Shown here piece by piece: positions 56,613 to 64,000 of a stretch of DNA of 64,000 nucleotides; positions within the stretch are counted from its first letter, which is position 1, and every line of letters begins with the position of its first letter. The notes beneath the pieces are model-generated. The model was not told the origin of the DNA, made no database searches, and worked only from the letters and a program-made list of their open reading frames with translations. Made by a program: the position numbers and the translations under genes. The stretch comes from Streptomyces hyaluromycini (GTDB taxonomy: Bacteria; Actinomycetota; Actinomycetes; Streptomycetales; Streptomycetaceae): positions 62,001 through 126,000 of the forward strand of contig NZ_BCFL01000018.1 in assembly GCF_002217755.1 (NCBI RefSeq), given 5' to 3'.

Positions 56613-57830
56613 TCAGCGGCGGGCGAAGACGGGCTGCCACGCTTTCAGCTCGTCGTACATATCCTTCTGGACCCCGCTCAGCGGCACGATCTTGTCGCTG
56701 CCGATCGTCACGAGCACCAGCCGGGCCCGGTACGGCTCGTCCAGGCCGGACGCCCTCTCCCAGGCGATGAGCCGCCGGTCGTCGGCCCAGGCCAGCAGGT
56801 CGCCGCCGCGGACCTTGGTGATCTCCTTGCCGGTGCGGGGATCGCGGATCGAGGAGTACGACTTCCCTGGGGCGACCTCCTTCGTCAGACCGAGCGCGGC
56901 GAGCCGGCCGTTCGGGGACAGCCGTGCGTCGACGTCCGCGCGCAGGTACTTCTCGTCCGCCGGGGCGGCGATCTTGGCGCCGTCGAGGTCGTAGAACTGC
57001 TGCGTCCCGTCCCTGTCGCCGATGACACGCGCGTACACCTGGTCGCCGGTGCGGCTGAAGGAGAAGTCACCGCGCGCGATGTCGTTGCGGTCGGACACGA
57101 CCCCGGTCCAGGAGCCCTTGCCGGAGGCCACGCCGAGGTCGTAGAAGCCGGTCCGGCTCGATGTGGCGAACGCGGGTCCCCAGTCCCAGCCGCCCTTGTC
57201 GTTCTGGGCCTTGGCCCGCACGTCGGGGTTCTCGTCGTACGTCGTCGCCAGGAGCCGGGTCCCGTCGTACGAGAAGGCGAGTGCGCCGACCCGGTGCTCG
57301 ACCGGGATCCACCGTTCGACCTTGCGCGTCGCGAGGTCGAGCAGGCCGATCCGGCGGACGGGCAGGTTCTGCTCCAGCACTGCGGCCGTCCGCAGGCCCG
57401 GAGCGACGGCGACGAAGGACCACCGGGAGTCCTTCACGTATGTGCCGGTCCCCGGGTCGAGCAGCCAGTACGTGCGTACACCGATGCCCCGGTCGTCCGT
57501 CTGCGGCACGGTCCGCCAGGTGTAGTACGCGGCGAGCGCCGTCTGCCCGGCCGCGACGAGCAGGCGCGGCGGCGACTGGTCCGGGTGCCCGGTGATCCCG
57601 TTCTGCTGCACGACTCCGGCCGGACGCACATCGCTCTTCCCGGAGTCCAGCAGCGGCACCGTCACCGCGACGGCGACCACGGCAGCCGTCGCGGCGGCCA
57701 CGGCGGCGAGCCTGCGGGTGCGCCGACGCCGGCGGACCGCCAGCACCCGGTCGGCGAAGCCCGGTCCCGCCGACGGCTGTTCGGCGGCCTGTTCGCGCAG
57801 GGTGTCCCGTACGAGTTCCTCGACGTTCAC
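56613..57830 (-). CDS. Membrane-anchored beta-propeller-like protein; putative anti-sigma partner
   Basis: The 405-residue protein has a short cytoplasmic N terminus (MNVEELVRDTLREQAAEQP), a basic stretch, one membrane helix (about 40-62, LAAVAAATAAVVAVAVTVPLL), and a large outer domain with repeated strands and motifs such as ALAFSYDGTRLLATTYDENP and DARLSPNGRLAALGL, typical of TolB/WD40-like propellers. It overlaps the sigma-factor gene by 4 bases. The arrangement, sigma then membrane protein, matches the other pairs in this window. No zinc-binding anti-sigma motif is present, so the anti-sigma role is inferred from gene order. Confidence 0.82.
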   Translation of the reverse strand: MNVEELVRDTLREQAAEQPSAGPGFADRVLAVRRRRRTRRLAAVAAATAAVVAVAVTVPLLDSGKSDVRPAGVVQQNGITGHPDQSPPRLLVAAGQTALAAYYTWRTVPQTDDRGIGVRTYWLLDPGTGTYVKDSRWSFVAVAPGLRTAAVLEQNLPVRRIGLLDLATRKVERWIPVEHRVGALAFSYDGTRLLATTYDENPDVRAKAQNDKGGWDWGPAFATSSRTGFYDLGVASGKGSWTGVVSDRNDIARGDFSFSRTGDQVYARVIGDRDGTQQFYDLDGAKIAAPADEKYLRADVDARLSPNGRLAALGLTKEVAPGKSYSSIRDPRTGKEITKVRGGDLLAWADDRRLIAWERASGLDEPYRARLVLVTIGSDKIVPLSGVQKDMYDELKAWQPVFARR

Positions 57831-58393
57831 GGCCGCACCTCCACGGGCGAGTAGTCACGGGACGGCGGCTGTTCGCGGCCGGGGGCCGGGGCGAGGGCGG
57901 CCAGTTCGGGCGCGAGAGTGCGCAGCCGGGCCAGGGAACGGTGGGTGGTGGAGCGTACGGTGCCGACGGAGCAGCCGAGCAGGCGGGCCACGTCGGCCTC
58001 CGGCAGGTCCTCGAAGTAGCGCAGGACCAGGACGGTGCGCTGGCGGGCGGTGAGCCGGGACAGGGCCGCGCGCAGGACGAGGCGCAGGTCGGCGGCGGAG
58101 GTCGTGTCGGGCGCCGCGCGGGCCTCCGGTGGTTCGGGAACGCTCAGTTCGCGGCGTCGCCACTTCAGCCGCCAGCGGCTGATCTGCTGCCGGTAGAGGA
58201 CCTGCCGTACATAGGCCTCCGGCTCGTCGATGCGCTGCCAGCGGCCGGCCGCCTTGATCAGGGCGTTCTGCAGCAGGTCCTCGGCCGCGTGCCGGTCGCC
58301 GCCGGTCAGCAGCACGGCCGTCTTCAGCAGTGCCGAGGACCGACCGTCCACGAACTCCCGAAAACTCTCCTGCAGTTCCGCATCCATCGTCAC
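57827..58393 (-). CDS. SigE-family RNA polymerase sigma factor
   Basis: The 188-residue protein has sigma region 2 (about 8-75, FREFVDGRSSALLKTAVLLTGGDRHAAEDLLQNALIKAAGRW) and region 4 (about 110-165, ALSRLTARQRTVLVLRYFEDLPEADVARLLGCSVGTVRSTTHRSLARLR), as in SigE-family ECF-like factors. It is the first gene of a two-gene operon with the membrane-anchored propeller protein. Its promoter lies between 58393 and the divergent gene at 58529. Confidence 0.92.
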   Translation of the reverse strand: MTMDAELQESFREFVDGRSSALLKTAVLLTGGDRHAAEDLLQNALIKAAGRWQRIDEPEAYVRQVLYRQQISRWRLKWRRRELSVPEPPEARAAPDTTSAADLRLVLRAALSRLTARQRTVLVLRYFEDLPEADVARLLGCSVGTVRSTTHRSLARLRTLAPELAALAPAPGREQPPSRDYSPVEVRP

Positions 58394-58528
58394 CTTCTCT
58401 TCCCCCGGGCCCGCGTGGTGTCCGGGCCCTGTATCCGTGGTGACGCGTGCGGAGCGGCGCCACTATGCCTGTACGGCACGGAGAAATATTCACCGCTGCC
58501 CTGCCGCCCGCTGCCGTACGTTGGCCCG

Positions 58529-59038
58529 GTGAGCCGCCCCCTGCTGTTCCTGGACGTCGACGGCCCCCTCAACCCGTACGCCGCCAAGCCCGAGCGACGC
58601 CCCGCGGGATATACGACGATCCGTGCGACCGTCCGCCCGGGGCGCCCGCTGCGGGTGTGGCTGAACCCGTCACACGGCCCGGCGCTGCTCGCCCTCGGTT
58701 ACGAGCTGTGCTGGGCGACCACCTGGATGGCCGAGGCCAACCGCTGGATCGCCCCGGTCGTCGGCCTGCCCGAGCTGCCGTACGTCGACTTCGGCCGGGG
58801 CCTGCTGGCGGAGCGGCCGGACGGGGTCCACTGGAAGACGGAGGCGATCGTGGCATACGCCGAGGGGCGCCCGTTCGCCTGGGTGGACGACGAACAGAGC
58901 CCGGCTGACACGCGGTACGTCCGCGCCCACCACCCCGGCCCGGCCCTGCTGCATCACGTCGACCCCCGCATCGGGCTGCGAGAGGCCGACTTCACCGCAC
59001 TGGCGGAGTTCAGAGCGGCCGTGCCACAGGACGGCTGA
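58529..59038 (+). CDS. HAD-like hydrolase-fold protein
   Basis: The 169-residue protein starts with a HAD-type motif, LLFLDVDGPLNPYAAKPERRP, where the two aspartates sit as in the HAD nucleophile loop, and has a late FAWVDDEQSP motif with the acidic residues that bind magnesium. It lacks a cap domain. Proteins of this type are frequent in actinobacteria with unknown substrate. The GTG at 58529 is chosen because the HAD motif follows directly; the long upstream frame is antisense to the sigma gene. Confidence 0.82.
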   Translation: MSRPLLFLDVDGPLNPYAAKPERRPAGYTTIRATVRPGRPLRVWLNPSHGPALLALGYELCWATTWMAEANRWIAPVVGLPELPYVDFGRGLLAERPDGVHWKTEAIVAYAEGRPFAWVDDEQSPADTRYVRAHHPGPALLHHVDPRIGLREADFTALAEFRAAVPQDG

Positions 59039-59151
59039 GCCCCCTCCCATCAACGGGGCAAAAGCGCGCTCGGCACGCAGTTGGCAGGCACCGCACCCAA
59101 CCAACGTCATCACTTTCTGCATCCGGCAATTACTCTGTGTATGGTCTTCTC

Positions 59152-59625
59152 ATGGCCGCTCCCCGTGCCGTCCGCCGCCTCCTGCTCGTCACCGGCTTTC
59201 TGGTGCTTGTGCAGGCGGGGGTCGGCTTGGTCATCAATCTCTACGGCCTCTTTCCGTTTCACCGTCAGAGCTCGCAGGCGGGGGCCCCTCGCATCAGGGC
59301 CTACGAGAGTTTCGCCTGGGCGGTCGGGCACGGCACCCCCGCCCTCGCCGTGCACACCGCGCTCGGCCTCACGCTCGTCCTGCTGTCGATCGTCGCGGCG
59401 ACGCGCGCCGTGCTGCTCCGTCAGCGCGCGGTCGCGTTCTGGACCGTGCTCGGGGCGCTCCTGGTCATCGGAGCCGCTGCATTCGGCGGGAGCTTTCTCG
59501 CCAACGGCAAGACCCTCTACTCACTGCTGATGGCCCTGTTCGCGCTGAGCTCCGAGGTGTGCTTCCACCTCGCCGTCGACCTTCTGCCTTCTGGGCGGCA
59601 CAGAGCTGTGGCGTCGAACCCGTGA
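59152..59625 (+). CDS. Four-helix integral membrane protein
   Basis: The 157-residue protein (from ATG 59152; GTG 59137 is an alternative) has four hydrophobic segments, at about 12-31, 66-84, 94-112 and 118-137. No known motif is present. It is convergent with dapD and separated from the HAD-like gene by about 110 bases. Function unknown. Confidence 0.75.
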   Translation: MAAPRAVRRLLLVTGFLVLVQAGVGLVINLYGLFPFHRQSSQAGAPRIRAYESFAWAVGHGTPALAVHTALGLTLVLLSIVAATRAVLLRQRAVAFWTVLGALLVIGAAAFGGSFLANGKTLYSLLMALFALSSEVCFHLAVDLLPSGRHRAVASNP

Positions 59626-59757
59626 GCGCCCGCCCCCGGGCCGTCCTCGGGCCGTGGAAGGGCGCTCGGTGGTGACCGACGTCGACAACCGCCGACGGCT
59701 CAGCAGCAAGTCAGAGCGGTGATCGATGAGGCGGCCGCAGGTCACGGCCGCCGTACG

Positions 59758-60747
59758 TCAGTTGTGGCTGTGCAGGATCTCGTTCAGGCCGCCCCAGACC
59801 GCGTTGTTCGGGCGGGCCTCGACGGCGCCGGTGACCGAGTTGCGGCGGAAGAGGATGTTGGAGGCGCCGTTCAGCTCGCGGGCCTTGACGATCTGGCCGT
59901 CGGGCATGGTGACGCGGGTGCCCGCGGTGACGTACAGGCCGGCCTCGACCACGCACTCGTCGCCGAGGGCGATGCCGACGCCCGCCTCGGCACCGATCAG
60001 GCACCGCTCGCCGATGGAGATGATCACGTTGCCGCCGCCGGAGAGCGTGCCCATGGTGGAGGCGCCGCCGCCGATGTCCGAGCCGTCGCCGACCACGACA
60101 CCGGCCGAGATACGGCCCTCGACCATCGAGGTGCCGAGCGTGCCGGCGTTGAAGTTGACGAAGCCCTCGTGCATGACGGTGGTGCCCTCGGAGAGGTGCG
60201 CGCCGAGGCGGACCCGGTCGGCGTCGGCGATGCGCACGCCCTTCGGGGCGACGTAGTCCGTCATCCGCGGGAACTTGTCGACGGAGGTCACCTGGAGGTG
60301 CAGGCCCTCGGCGCGGGCGTTCAGCCGCACCTTCTCGATGTCGTCGACGGCGACCGGGCCGAGGGAGGTCCAGGCGACGTTGGCGAGCAGGCCGAAGATG
60401 CCGTCCAGGCTCTGGCCGTGCGGCTTCACCAGGCGGTGCGAGAGCAGGTGCAGGCGCAGGTAGGCGTCGTGGGTGTCGAGCGGCTTGTCGTCGAGGGAGG
60501 AGATGACCGTACGGACCGCGACGACCTCGACACCGCGGCGGGCGTCCGGGCCGAGCGCCTTCGCGGCGCCCTCGCCGAGCAGTTCCACGGCCTGCTCCGC
60601 GGACAGCCGCTCGGTGCCGGACGGGCCGGGCTCGGCGAGGAGTTCGGGGGCGGGGAACCAGGTGTCGAGAACGGTGCCGTCGGCGGCGATCGTGGCGAGG
60701 CCGGCGGCGGCGGCACCGGTGGGACGAGGAGCAGTCGTGTCGGTCAT
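59758..60747 (-). CDS. dapD: 2,3,4,5-tetrahydropyridine-2,6-dicarboxylate N-succinyltransferase
   Basis: The 329-residue enzyme adds a succinyl group from succinyl-CoA in the lysine/diaminopimelate pathway. The C-terminal half is a left-handed beta-helix made of hexapeptide repeats ([60 protein letters not shown]), and the N-terminal part is the longer form found in actinobacteria. It follows the usual length of that group. It is alone, about 3 kb from dapA, not in an operon with it. Confidence 0.93.
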   Translation of the reverse strand: MTDTTAPRPTGAAAAGLATIAADGTVLDTWFPAPELLAEPGPSGTERLSAEQAVELLGEGAAKALGPDARRGVEVVAVRTVISSLDDKPLDTHDAYLRLHLLSHRLVKPHGQSLDGIFGLLANVAWTSLGPVAVDDIEKVRLNARAEGLHLQVTSVDKFPRMTDYVAPKGVRIADADRVRLGAHLSEGTTVMHEGFVNFNAGTLGTSMVEGRISAGVVVGDGSDIGGGASTMGTLSGGGNVIISIGERCLIGAEAGVGIALGDECVVEAGLYVTAGTRVTMPDGQIVKARELNGASNILFRRNSVTGAVEARPNNAVWGGLNEILHSHN

Positions 60748-60826
60748 GAGGGCAACCTAACCGGCCGGGGGCCGGGGAGGCGAACCAGCGTGCGGGGCGT
60801 CTCGAGAGGCGGACCGTGAAGATCCG

Positions 60827-60865
60827 CCGGGCGGCCCGCACTCCCCTGCGGTGCGGGCCGCCCGG
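60827..60865 (-). terminator. Strong hairpin after the CU044_5270-type gene
   Basis: CCGGGCGGCCCGCA (60827-60840) pairs perfectly with TGCGGGCCGCCCGG (60852-60865), loop 11 bases. It ends the sigma/membrane-protein operon just past the stop codon at 60877. Confidence 0.8.
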
Positions 60866-60876
60866 GATCCGGGGGG

Positions 60877-61860
60877 TCAGGGTCGCTCGCCGGCCTTGTC
60901 CACCACCGCGGTCGTGACCCGTTCGTTTGCGTCGGCGACCTTGCCGTCCACGACCGTGCACCAGCCCACGACGTGGTAGGTCCGCGGGTCGATCAGCGTC
61001 TGTTCGGCCATCCTGGCCTTGCCGTCGGCCTTGCGCGGGTGCAGGTCGATGCCGACGCCGGCGACGTCGTGGGTCAGGGCGACGACCTTGCGGCCGGTGA
61101 CCGTGTCGACCAGGTGGCCGGTGATCCTCTGGTCGGGCAGGAGCGCCAGGGCACGGTACAGAGAGGCCAGCCCCGCGGGCGGCACGAGGTCGGCCTGGAG
61201 GAGGGCGCTGATCTCGGCGTAGTCGTTCCACGCCTTGGCTCCGGGGCCCACTTCGGTGTCCTCGACGGCGTTCCTCTCACGGAGCGCCCGCAGCGTCCCC
61301 TCGCCGTCGGCCGGCAGTGCGGCCATGAATCGGTACACCTCACGCGGCGAGTCGTAGTCGGTCGGCCCCAGGCTGCTGGCACGTCCCCGGCTGATCGTGA
61401 TTCCGGGATCGCCGACCGCCGGGTGCTTGGCCCGCTGTTCGCCGTCGTAACGGTTCCAGTCCTCGGACGAGGGTTCCACGTCATCTGGATCCCTCGCCAT
61501 GGTCGTGTAGATCCACTGCTTCCCGGTGGGCTCGGTGCCCGCCGGCTGCTTGTCCAGCACGTCGGCAGCCCGTTCCAGGAAGTCGTGCGCACTCATCCCC
61601 TTCAGGTCGATGTCCGGCGTCGCGGGCTGCACCCTGCGTCCCTTGCTGGTCCCGCCCGCCAGCAGGGCGGCGGTGAGGGCGACGGCGGTCACCGCGGCCA
61701 CGACCGCGACGATCACGAAATCCCGCCGCTGCCACCGGGCCCGGCGCCGCTCCCCGGTCCGTACCGCGTCGGTCAGCAGGGCGCGCCCCGCCGCCAGCCG
61801 TGCCCGGTCCGGCACCGGCGCGTCGGCGCGCAGCGCGCGCACCTCGGTCATCTCGTCCAT
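60877..61860 (-). CDS. CU044_5270-type membrane protein; putative sigma partner
   Basis: The 327-residue protein has an N-terminal cytoplasmic part (VRALRADAPVPDRARLAAGRALL), one membrane helix (about 49-68, VIVAVVAAVTAVALTAALLAGG) and an outer domain of about 250 residues with motifs such as KQWIYTTMARDP, REVYRFMAALPADGEGTLRALRE and HVVGWCTVVDGKVADANE, which are typical of the CU044_5270 family encoded beside actinobacterial ECF sigma factors. The ATG at 61860 has GGAGGTGG upstream and starts two bases after the sigma gene's stop. It probably controls the sigma factor from the membrane. Confidence 0.87.
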   Translation of the reverse strand: MDEMTEVRALRADAPVPDRARLAAGRALLTDAVRTGERRRARWQRRDFVIVAVVAAVTAVALTAALLAGGTSKGRRVQPATPDIDLKGMSAHDFLERAADVLDKQPAGTEPTGKQWIYTTMARDPDDVEPSSEDWNRYDGEQRAKHPAVGDPGITISRGRASSLGPTDYDSPREVYRFMAALPADGEGTLRALRERNAVEDTEVGPGAKAWNDYAEISALLQADLVPPAGLASLYRALALLPDQRITGHLVDTVTGRKVVALTHDVAGVGIDLHPRKADGKARMAEQTLIDPRTYHVVGWCTVVDGKVADANERVTTAVVDKAGERP

Positions 61861-61862
61861 CG

Positions 61863-62468
61863 CTATACCACCTCCGCGGTGTCGCCCATGAATGCCGGAT
61901 CGGCGCCCAGCGCCGTACGCACCTTGCGCCGAGCCCGGTTGAGCCGGGAGCGGACCGTGCCGACCGGGATGTCCAGTGCCTCGGCGACCTCCTGGTAGGT
62001 GAGGTCGGCCCAGGCGACGAGCAGCAGGACGTGCCGGTCGCCCGCCGTCAGTGCGGCGAGGGCGCCGGCGAGCGGGCCCTGGGCGTCGATCCGGCTGTCG
62101 GTGTCCTCGACCCAGGACTCGCTCCAGGAAGCGGCCACCGGGTCGTGCCCGGTGCGGGCCAGCGCCTTGAGCGCCCGCACCTCGGCCCGGCGCTGCTTGC
62201 CGATCAGGTTGCCCGCGATGCCGTACAGCCAGGGGCGCGCGTTGGGGCGTGCGAGGTCGTAGCGGGAGCGGATCCGGAAGGCGAGGAGGAAGGTGTCCGC
62301 GGTGATGTCGTCGGCGGCGGTGTCGCCGAGTCTGCGGGCCGCGTAGCGGTGGATGTCGGGCGCGTAGCGGTCGTAGAGCCGGGCGAAGAGCTCTGGTTGC
62401 TCCAGTGACTGGGCGACGGTCTCCGCGTCGTCCCCCGCCTGTGCCGTGGCCGGCGGCGGTCCGCTCAC
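61863..62468 (-). CDS. ECF-type RNA polymerase sigma factor
   Basis: The 201-residue protein has sigma region 2 (about 25-95, LFARLYDRYAPDIHRYAARRLGDTAADDITADTFLLAFRIRSRYD, RPWLYGIAGNLIGKQRR) and region 4 (about 135-185, ALTAGDRHVLLLVAWADLTYQEVAEALDIPVGTVRSRLNRARRKVR). The GTG start at 62468 follows GGGGAG. It is co-transcribed with the CU044_5270-type gene. Unlike the other two sigma genes here, it has the fuller ECF region 2. Confidence 0.92.
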   Translation of the reverse strand: MSGPPPATAQAGDDAETVAQSLEQPELFARLYDRYAPDIHRYAARRLGDTAADDITADTFLLAFRIRSRYDLARPNARPWLYGIAGNLIGKQRRAEVRALKALARTGHDPVAASWSESWVEDTDSRIDAQGPLAGALAALTAGDRHVLLLVAWADLTYQEVAEALDIPVGTVRSRLNRARRKVRTALGADPAFMGDTAEVV

Positions 62469-62585
62469 GAGGGCTCCCCTTGGTTCGTCGGTGCGTGCCT
62501 GTCACCCCCTGTTCCCCGATGTCCGCCGGAGGGTTCACGGTGATCCGGCCGGCTCGGCGGGAGGGGAGCGACGGGCGCGCTCCGC

Positions 62586-63122
62586 TCAGGGAATCACGCG
62601 CCCCAGGACCTCCCGCGCGTACCCCTCGTCGTACGGCGTTCCCGTCAGCAGCACCTGGAGGCAGATCCCGTCCATCAGCGCGACCAGCGCCCGCGCCGTG
62701 ACCGGGTCGGTGCGGTGGACGAGCCGTTCGGCGAGGTCGTCGGCCCACTCGGCGGCGACGGGGCGCAGGGCCGGGCGGCGCAGGGCGGCGAGGTAGAGCT
62801 CGTACTCAAGTTCCACGGCGGTACGGTCACCGCTCAGCCAGTCGCCGAGGATCCCGGCGAGGGCGGTGGCGAGGTCCGCCGAGGAGTCGTCCAGGTCTCC
62901 GTATGCGGCGACCGCCTTGGCGAAGCCCTCGTTCGCCTGCCGCAGCGCGGCGACCATCAGCTCGTCGAGGGTCTTGAAGTGGTACGTCGTCGAGCCGAGC
63001 GGCACGTCCGCCTCGGCGGCGACCGAGCGGTGGCTCAGCCCGGCCAGGCCTTTCTCGCCCACCACCCGGATCGCCGCGTCGATGATCCGCTGCCGGCGCT
63101 CGGGGTCGTAGCGGCGGGGCAT
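62586..63122 (-). CDS. TetR-family transcriptional regulator
   Basis: The 178-residue protein has the TetR helix-turn-helix (about 10-55, RIIDAAIRVVGEKGLAGLSHRSVAAEADVPLGSTTYHFKTLDELM) and a C-terminal ligand domain. Its ATG shares a base with the stop codon of the upstream SMR pump gene (TGATG), so both come from one transcript. It should repress that pump and its own synthesis through the GTAC-rich operator at 63444-63478. Confidence 0.92.
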   Translation of the reverse strand: MPRRYDPERRQRIIDAAIRVVGEKGLAGLSHRSVAAEADVPLGSTTYHFKTLDELMVAALRQANEGFAKAVAAYGDLDDSSADLATALAGILGDWLSGDRTAVELEYELYLAALRRPALRPVAAEWADDLAERLVHRTDPVTARALVALMDGICLQVLLTGTPYDEGYAREVLGRVIP

Positions 63123-63442
63123 CAGTGCGCGCCTCCCAGGTTCAGGACCACCACGCCGCCGACGATCAGCAGGATCCCGGCCACCTTGACCGGGGTCAGT
63201 GCCTCCCCGAACAGCAGCAGGCCCAGCACGGCGATGGCGGCGGTGCCGGCCCCGGACCAGATCGCGTACGCCGTGCCGATCGACACGGTCTTCAGCGTCT
63301 CGGCCAGCAGCAGGAACGAGACGACGTATCCCAGTGTCGTCAGCAGCGACGGCCAGAGTCTGCTGAAGCCGTCCGCGTACTTCATCGCCGTCGTGGCGGC
63401 GACCTCGGCGGCTATGGCGCCGGCGAGCGTCAGATATCCCAT
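63122..63442 (-). CDS. Small multidrug resistance (SMR) efflux protein
   Basis: The 106-residue protein has the usual SMR length and four membrane helices, with the essential glutamate E13 in MGYLTLAGAIAAEVAATTAMKYADGF, and helix 3-4 motifs YAIWSGAGTAAIAVLGLLLFGE and ILLIVGGVVVLNLG. It should export cationic drugs as a dimer in exchange for protons. The ATG at 63442 matches the family start; no ribosome site precedes it because the operator repeats come right up to the start codon, which suggests a leaderless mRNA. Confidence 0.93.
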   Translation of the reverse strand: MGYLTLAGAIAAEVAATTAMKYADGFSRLWPSLLTTLGYVVSFLLLAETLKTVSIGTAYAIWSGAGTAAIAVLGLLLFGEALTPVKVAGILLIVGGVVVLNLGGAH

Positions 63443-63443
63443 G

Positions 63444-63478
63444 TGTACGAGTGTACGCAACGATGTGTACGGCTGTAC
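63444..63478. promoter_or_regulatory. GTAC-repeat operator for the SMR/TetR operon
   Basis: TGTAC occurs at 63444, 63452, 63466 and 63474: two pairs with 8-base spacing, 22 bases apart. Each pair has the palindromic form GTAC-N4-GTAC. This matches the double half-site pattern of TetR operators and lies directly against the smr start codon. Confidence 0.65.
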
Positions 63479-63711
63479 ATAACCTCGGGCGGCGAGCCGC
63501 CAACGGAGGACACCGAGAACGGCGTTCGGCCCCCCGTGCGCCACACGAAGATGTTTAATTCTCATAGAAACCGCTAGCTGAAACGGCTCCCTGGAGCCCC
63601 GCGACTCCACTAGTGTGTGCACCTCTGTGATCCACCACTGCTTCACAGTTCACCCACCTCACCTTCACACCCCCGGCCGCCGCTGCCTTGGCGCCGCTGG
63701 AGGAAACGCGC

Positions 63712-64000
63712 ATGCCAGAAATCACCCCCCAACCCCCGCCGCATCCCTCCTGGGAGAACGGCTGGGCCCCCGACACCTCCCGGGCTCCCGGAACCCGAAG
63801 ACTCTGGCTGGCGGGCACGCTGGCCGTCGCCACCGTCGTCGCCTGCGTCACCGCGATAGCCGTCAGCCACAAGACTCCTGACAAGGTGTCATCGGCTCCC
63901 CCTGCGTCCGCGAGCACCGACAGCGGCCCCGGTCTGCTCTCCTTCGCCTCGCCGTCGGCGTCGGACACGGCCGCTCCGCCCAAGGGCACGTCGGAGATGT
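63712..64000 (+). CDS. Single-pass membrane protein, cut by window end
   Basis: The ATG at 63712 has GGAGG 8 bases upstream. The visible 96 residues show a Pro-rich cytoplasmic start (EITPQPPPHPSWENGWAPD), one membrane helix (about 38-58, LWLAGTLAVATVVACVTAIAV) and a Ser/Ala/Pro-rich outer stretch. The outer domain lies beyond the window, so the function cannot be named. Confidence 0.75.
   Translation, partial: MPEITPQPPPHPSWENGWAPDTSRAPGTRRLWLAGTLAVATVVACVTAIAVSHKTPDKVSSAPPASASTDSGPGLLSFASPSASDTAAPPKGTSEM

Overview
The window is a stretch of a Streptomyces-type actinobacterial chromosome. GC is very high with almost all third codon positions G or C, start codons include many GTG and one TTG, stop/start overlaps such as ATGA and GTGA are common, and there are several SigE/ECF sigma factors, a mycothiol-type DinB protein, a succinylase lysine-pathway DapD, and two sugar ABC importers with no ATPase gene. 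I found no rRNA, tRNA, CRISPR array or prophage. Assignment to a species is not possible from the sequence alone.

Layout. 1-2776: a GlxA-type regulator cut by the window edge, a divergent drug-type MFS exporter and a DUF1349 protein. 3000-8530: alpha-ketoglutaric semialdehyde dehydrogenase divergent from an IclR regulator, a class B penicillin-binding protein and a purine permease. 8814-10234: a SigE-family sigma factor translationally coupled to a membrane protein with an extracytoplasmic beta-type domain. 10345-18073: a pectin-degrading block on the minus strand (two PL9 pectate lyases, two pectin methylesterases, a PL1 pectate lyase, a rhamnogalacturonan acetylesterase) with one HAD phosphatase. 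18182-26054: sugar ABC importer, Gfo/Idh dehydrogenase, IlvD/Edd sugar-acid dehydratase, 2-keto-3-deoxy-acid dehydratase and a GntR regulator. 27955-32349: MFS exporter, an uncharacterised 396-residue protein coupled to 5-dehydro-4-deoxyglucarate dehydratase, and a divergent uronate dehydrogenase. 32635-37665: DeoR regulator, polyol-type ABC importer and zinc polyol dehydrogenase.

Taken together, 3-38 kb looks like a pectin and plant-sugar catabolic region. Secreted enzymes demethylate and cleave pectin; importers bring in products; a uronate branch (Udh, KdgD) and a pentose-type branch (Gfo/Idh, IlvD-like, KDx dehydratase) would both end at alpha-ketoglutaric semialdehyde, which the dehydrogenase at 3000-4529 feeds into the TCA cycle. 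The lactonase or cycloisomerase and aldarate dehydratase steps of the uronate branch are not recognisable here.

37728-43283: tandem TerD protein, TetR/MFS pair, a 171-bp MITE with CTAG target duplications, ACC deaminase and its GntR regulator. 43396-47287 is a small accessory island: a HEPN-motif protein, a TnpB-family protein lacking its zinc ribbon, and a frameshifted remnant. 47330-64000: ordinary chromosomal genes, including a secreted ExeM-type nuclease, an ArsR-SRPBCC pair, a cysteine-rich protein operon, GlxA/HD-domain pair, dapA, dapD, two more sigma/membrane-protein pairs, a TetR/SMR efflux pair, and a membrane protein cut by the window end. A family of GC-rich repeats recurs at gene 3' ends throughout.
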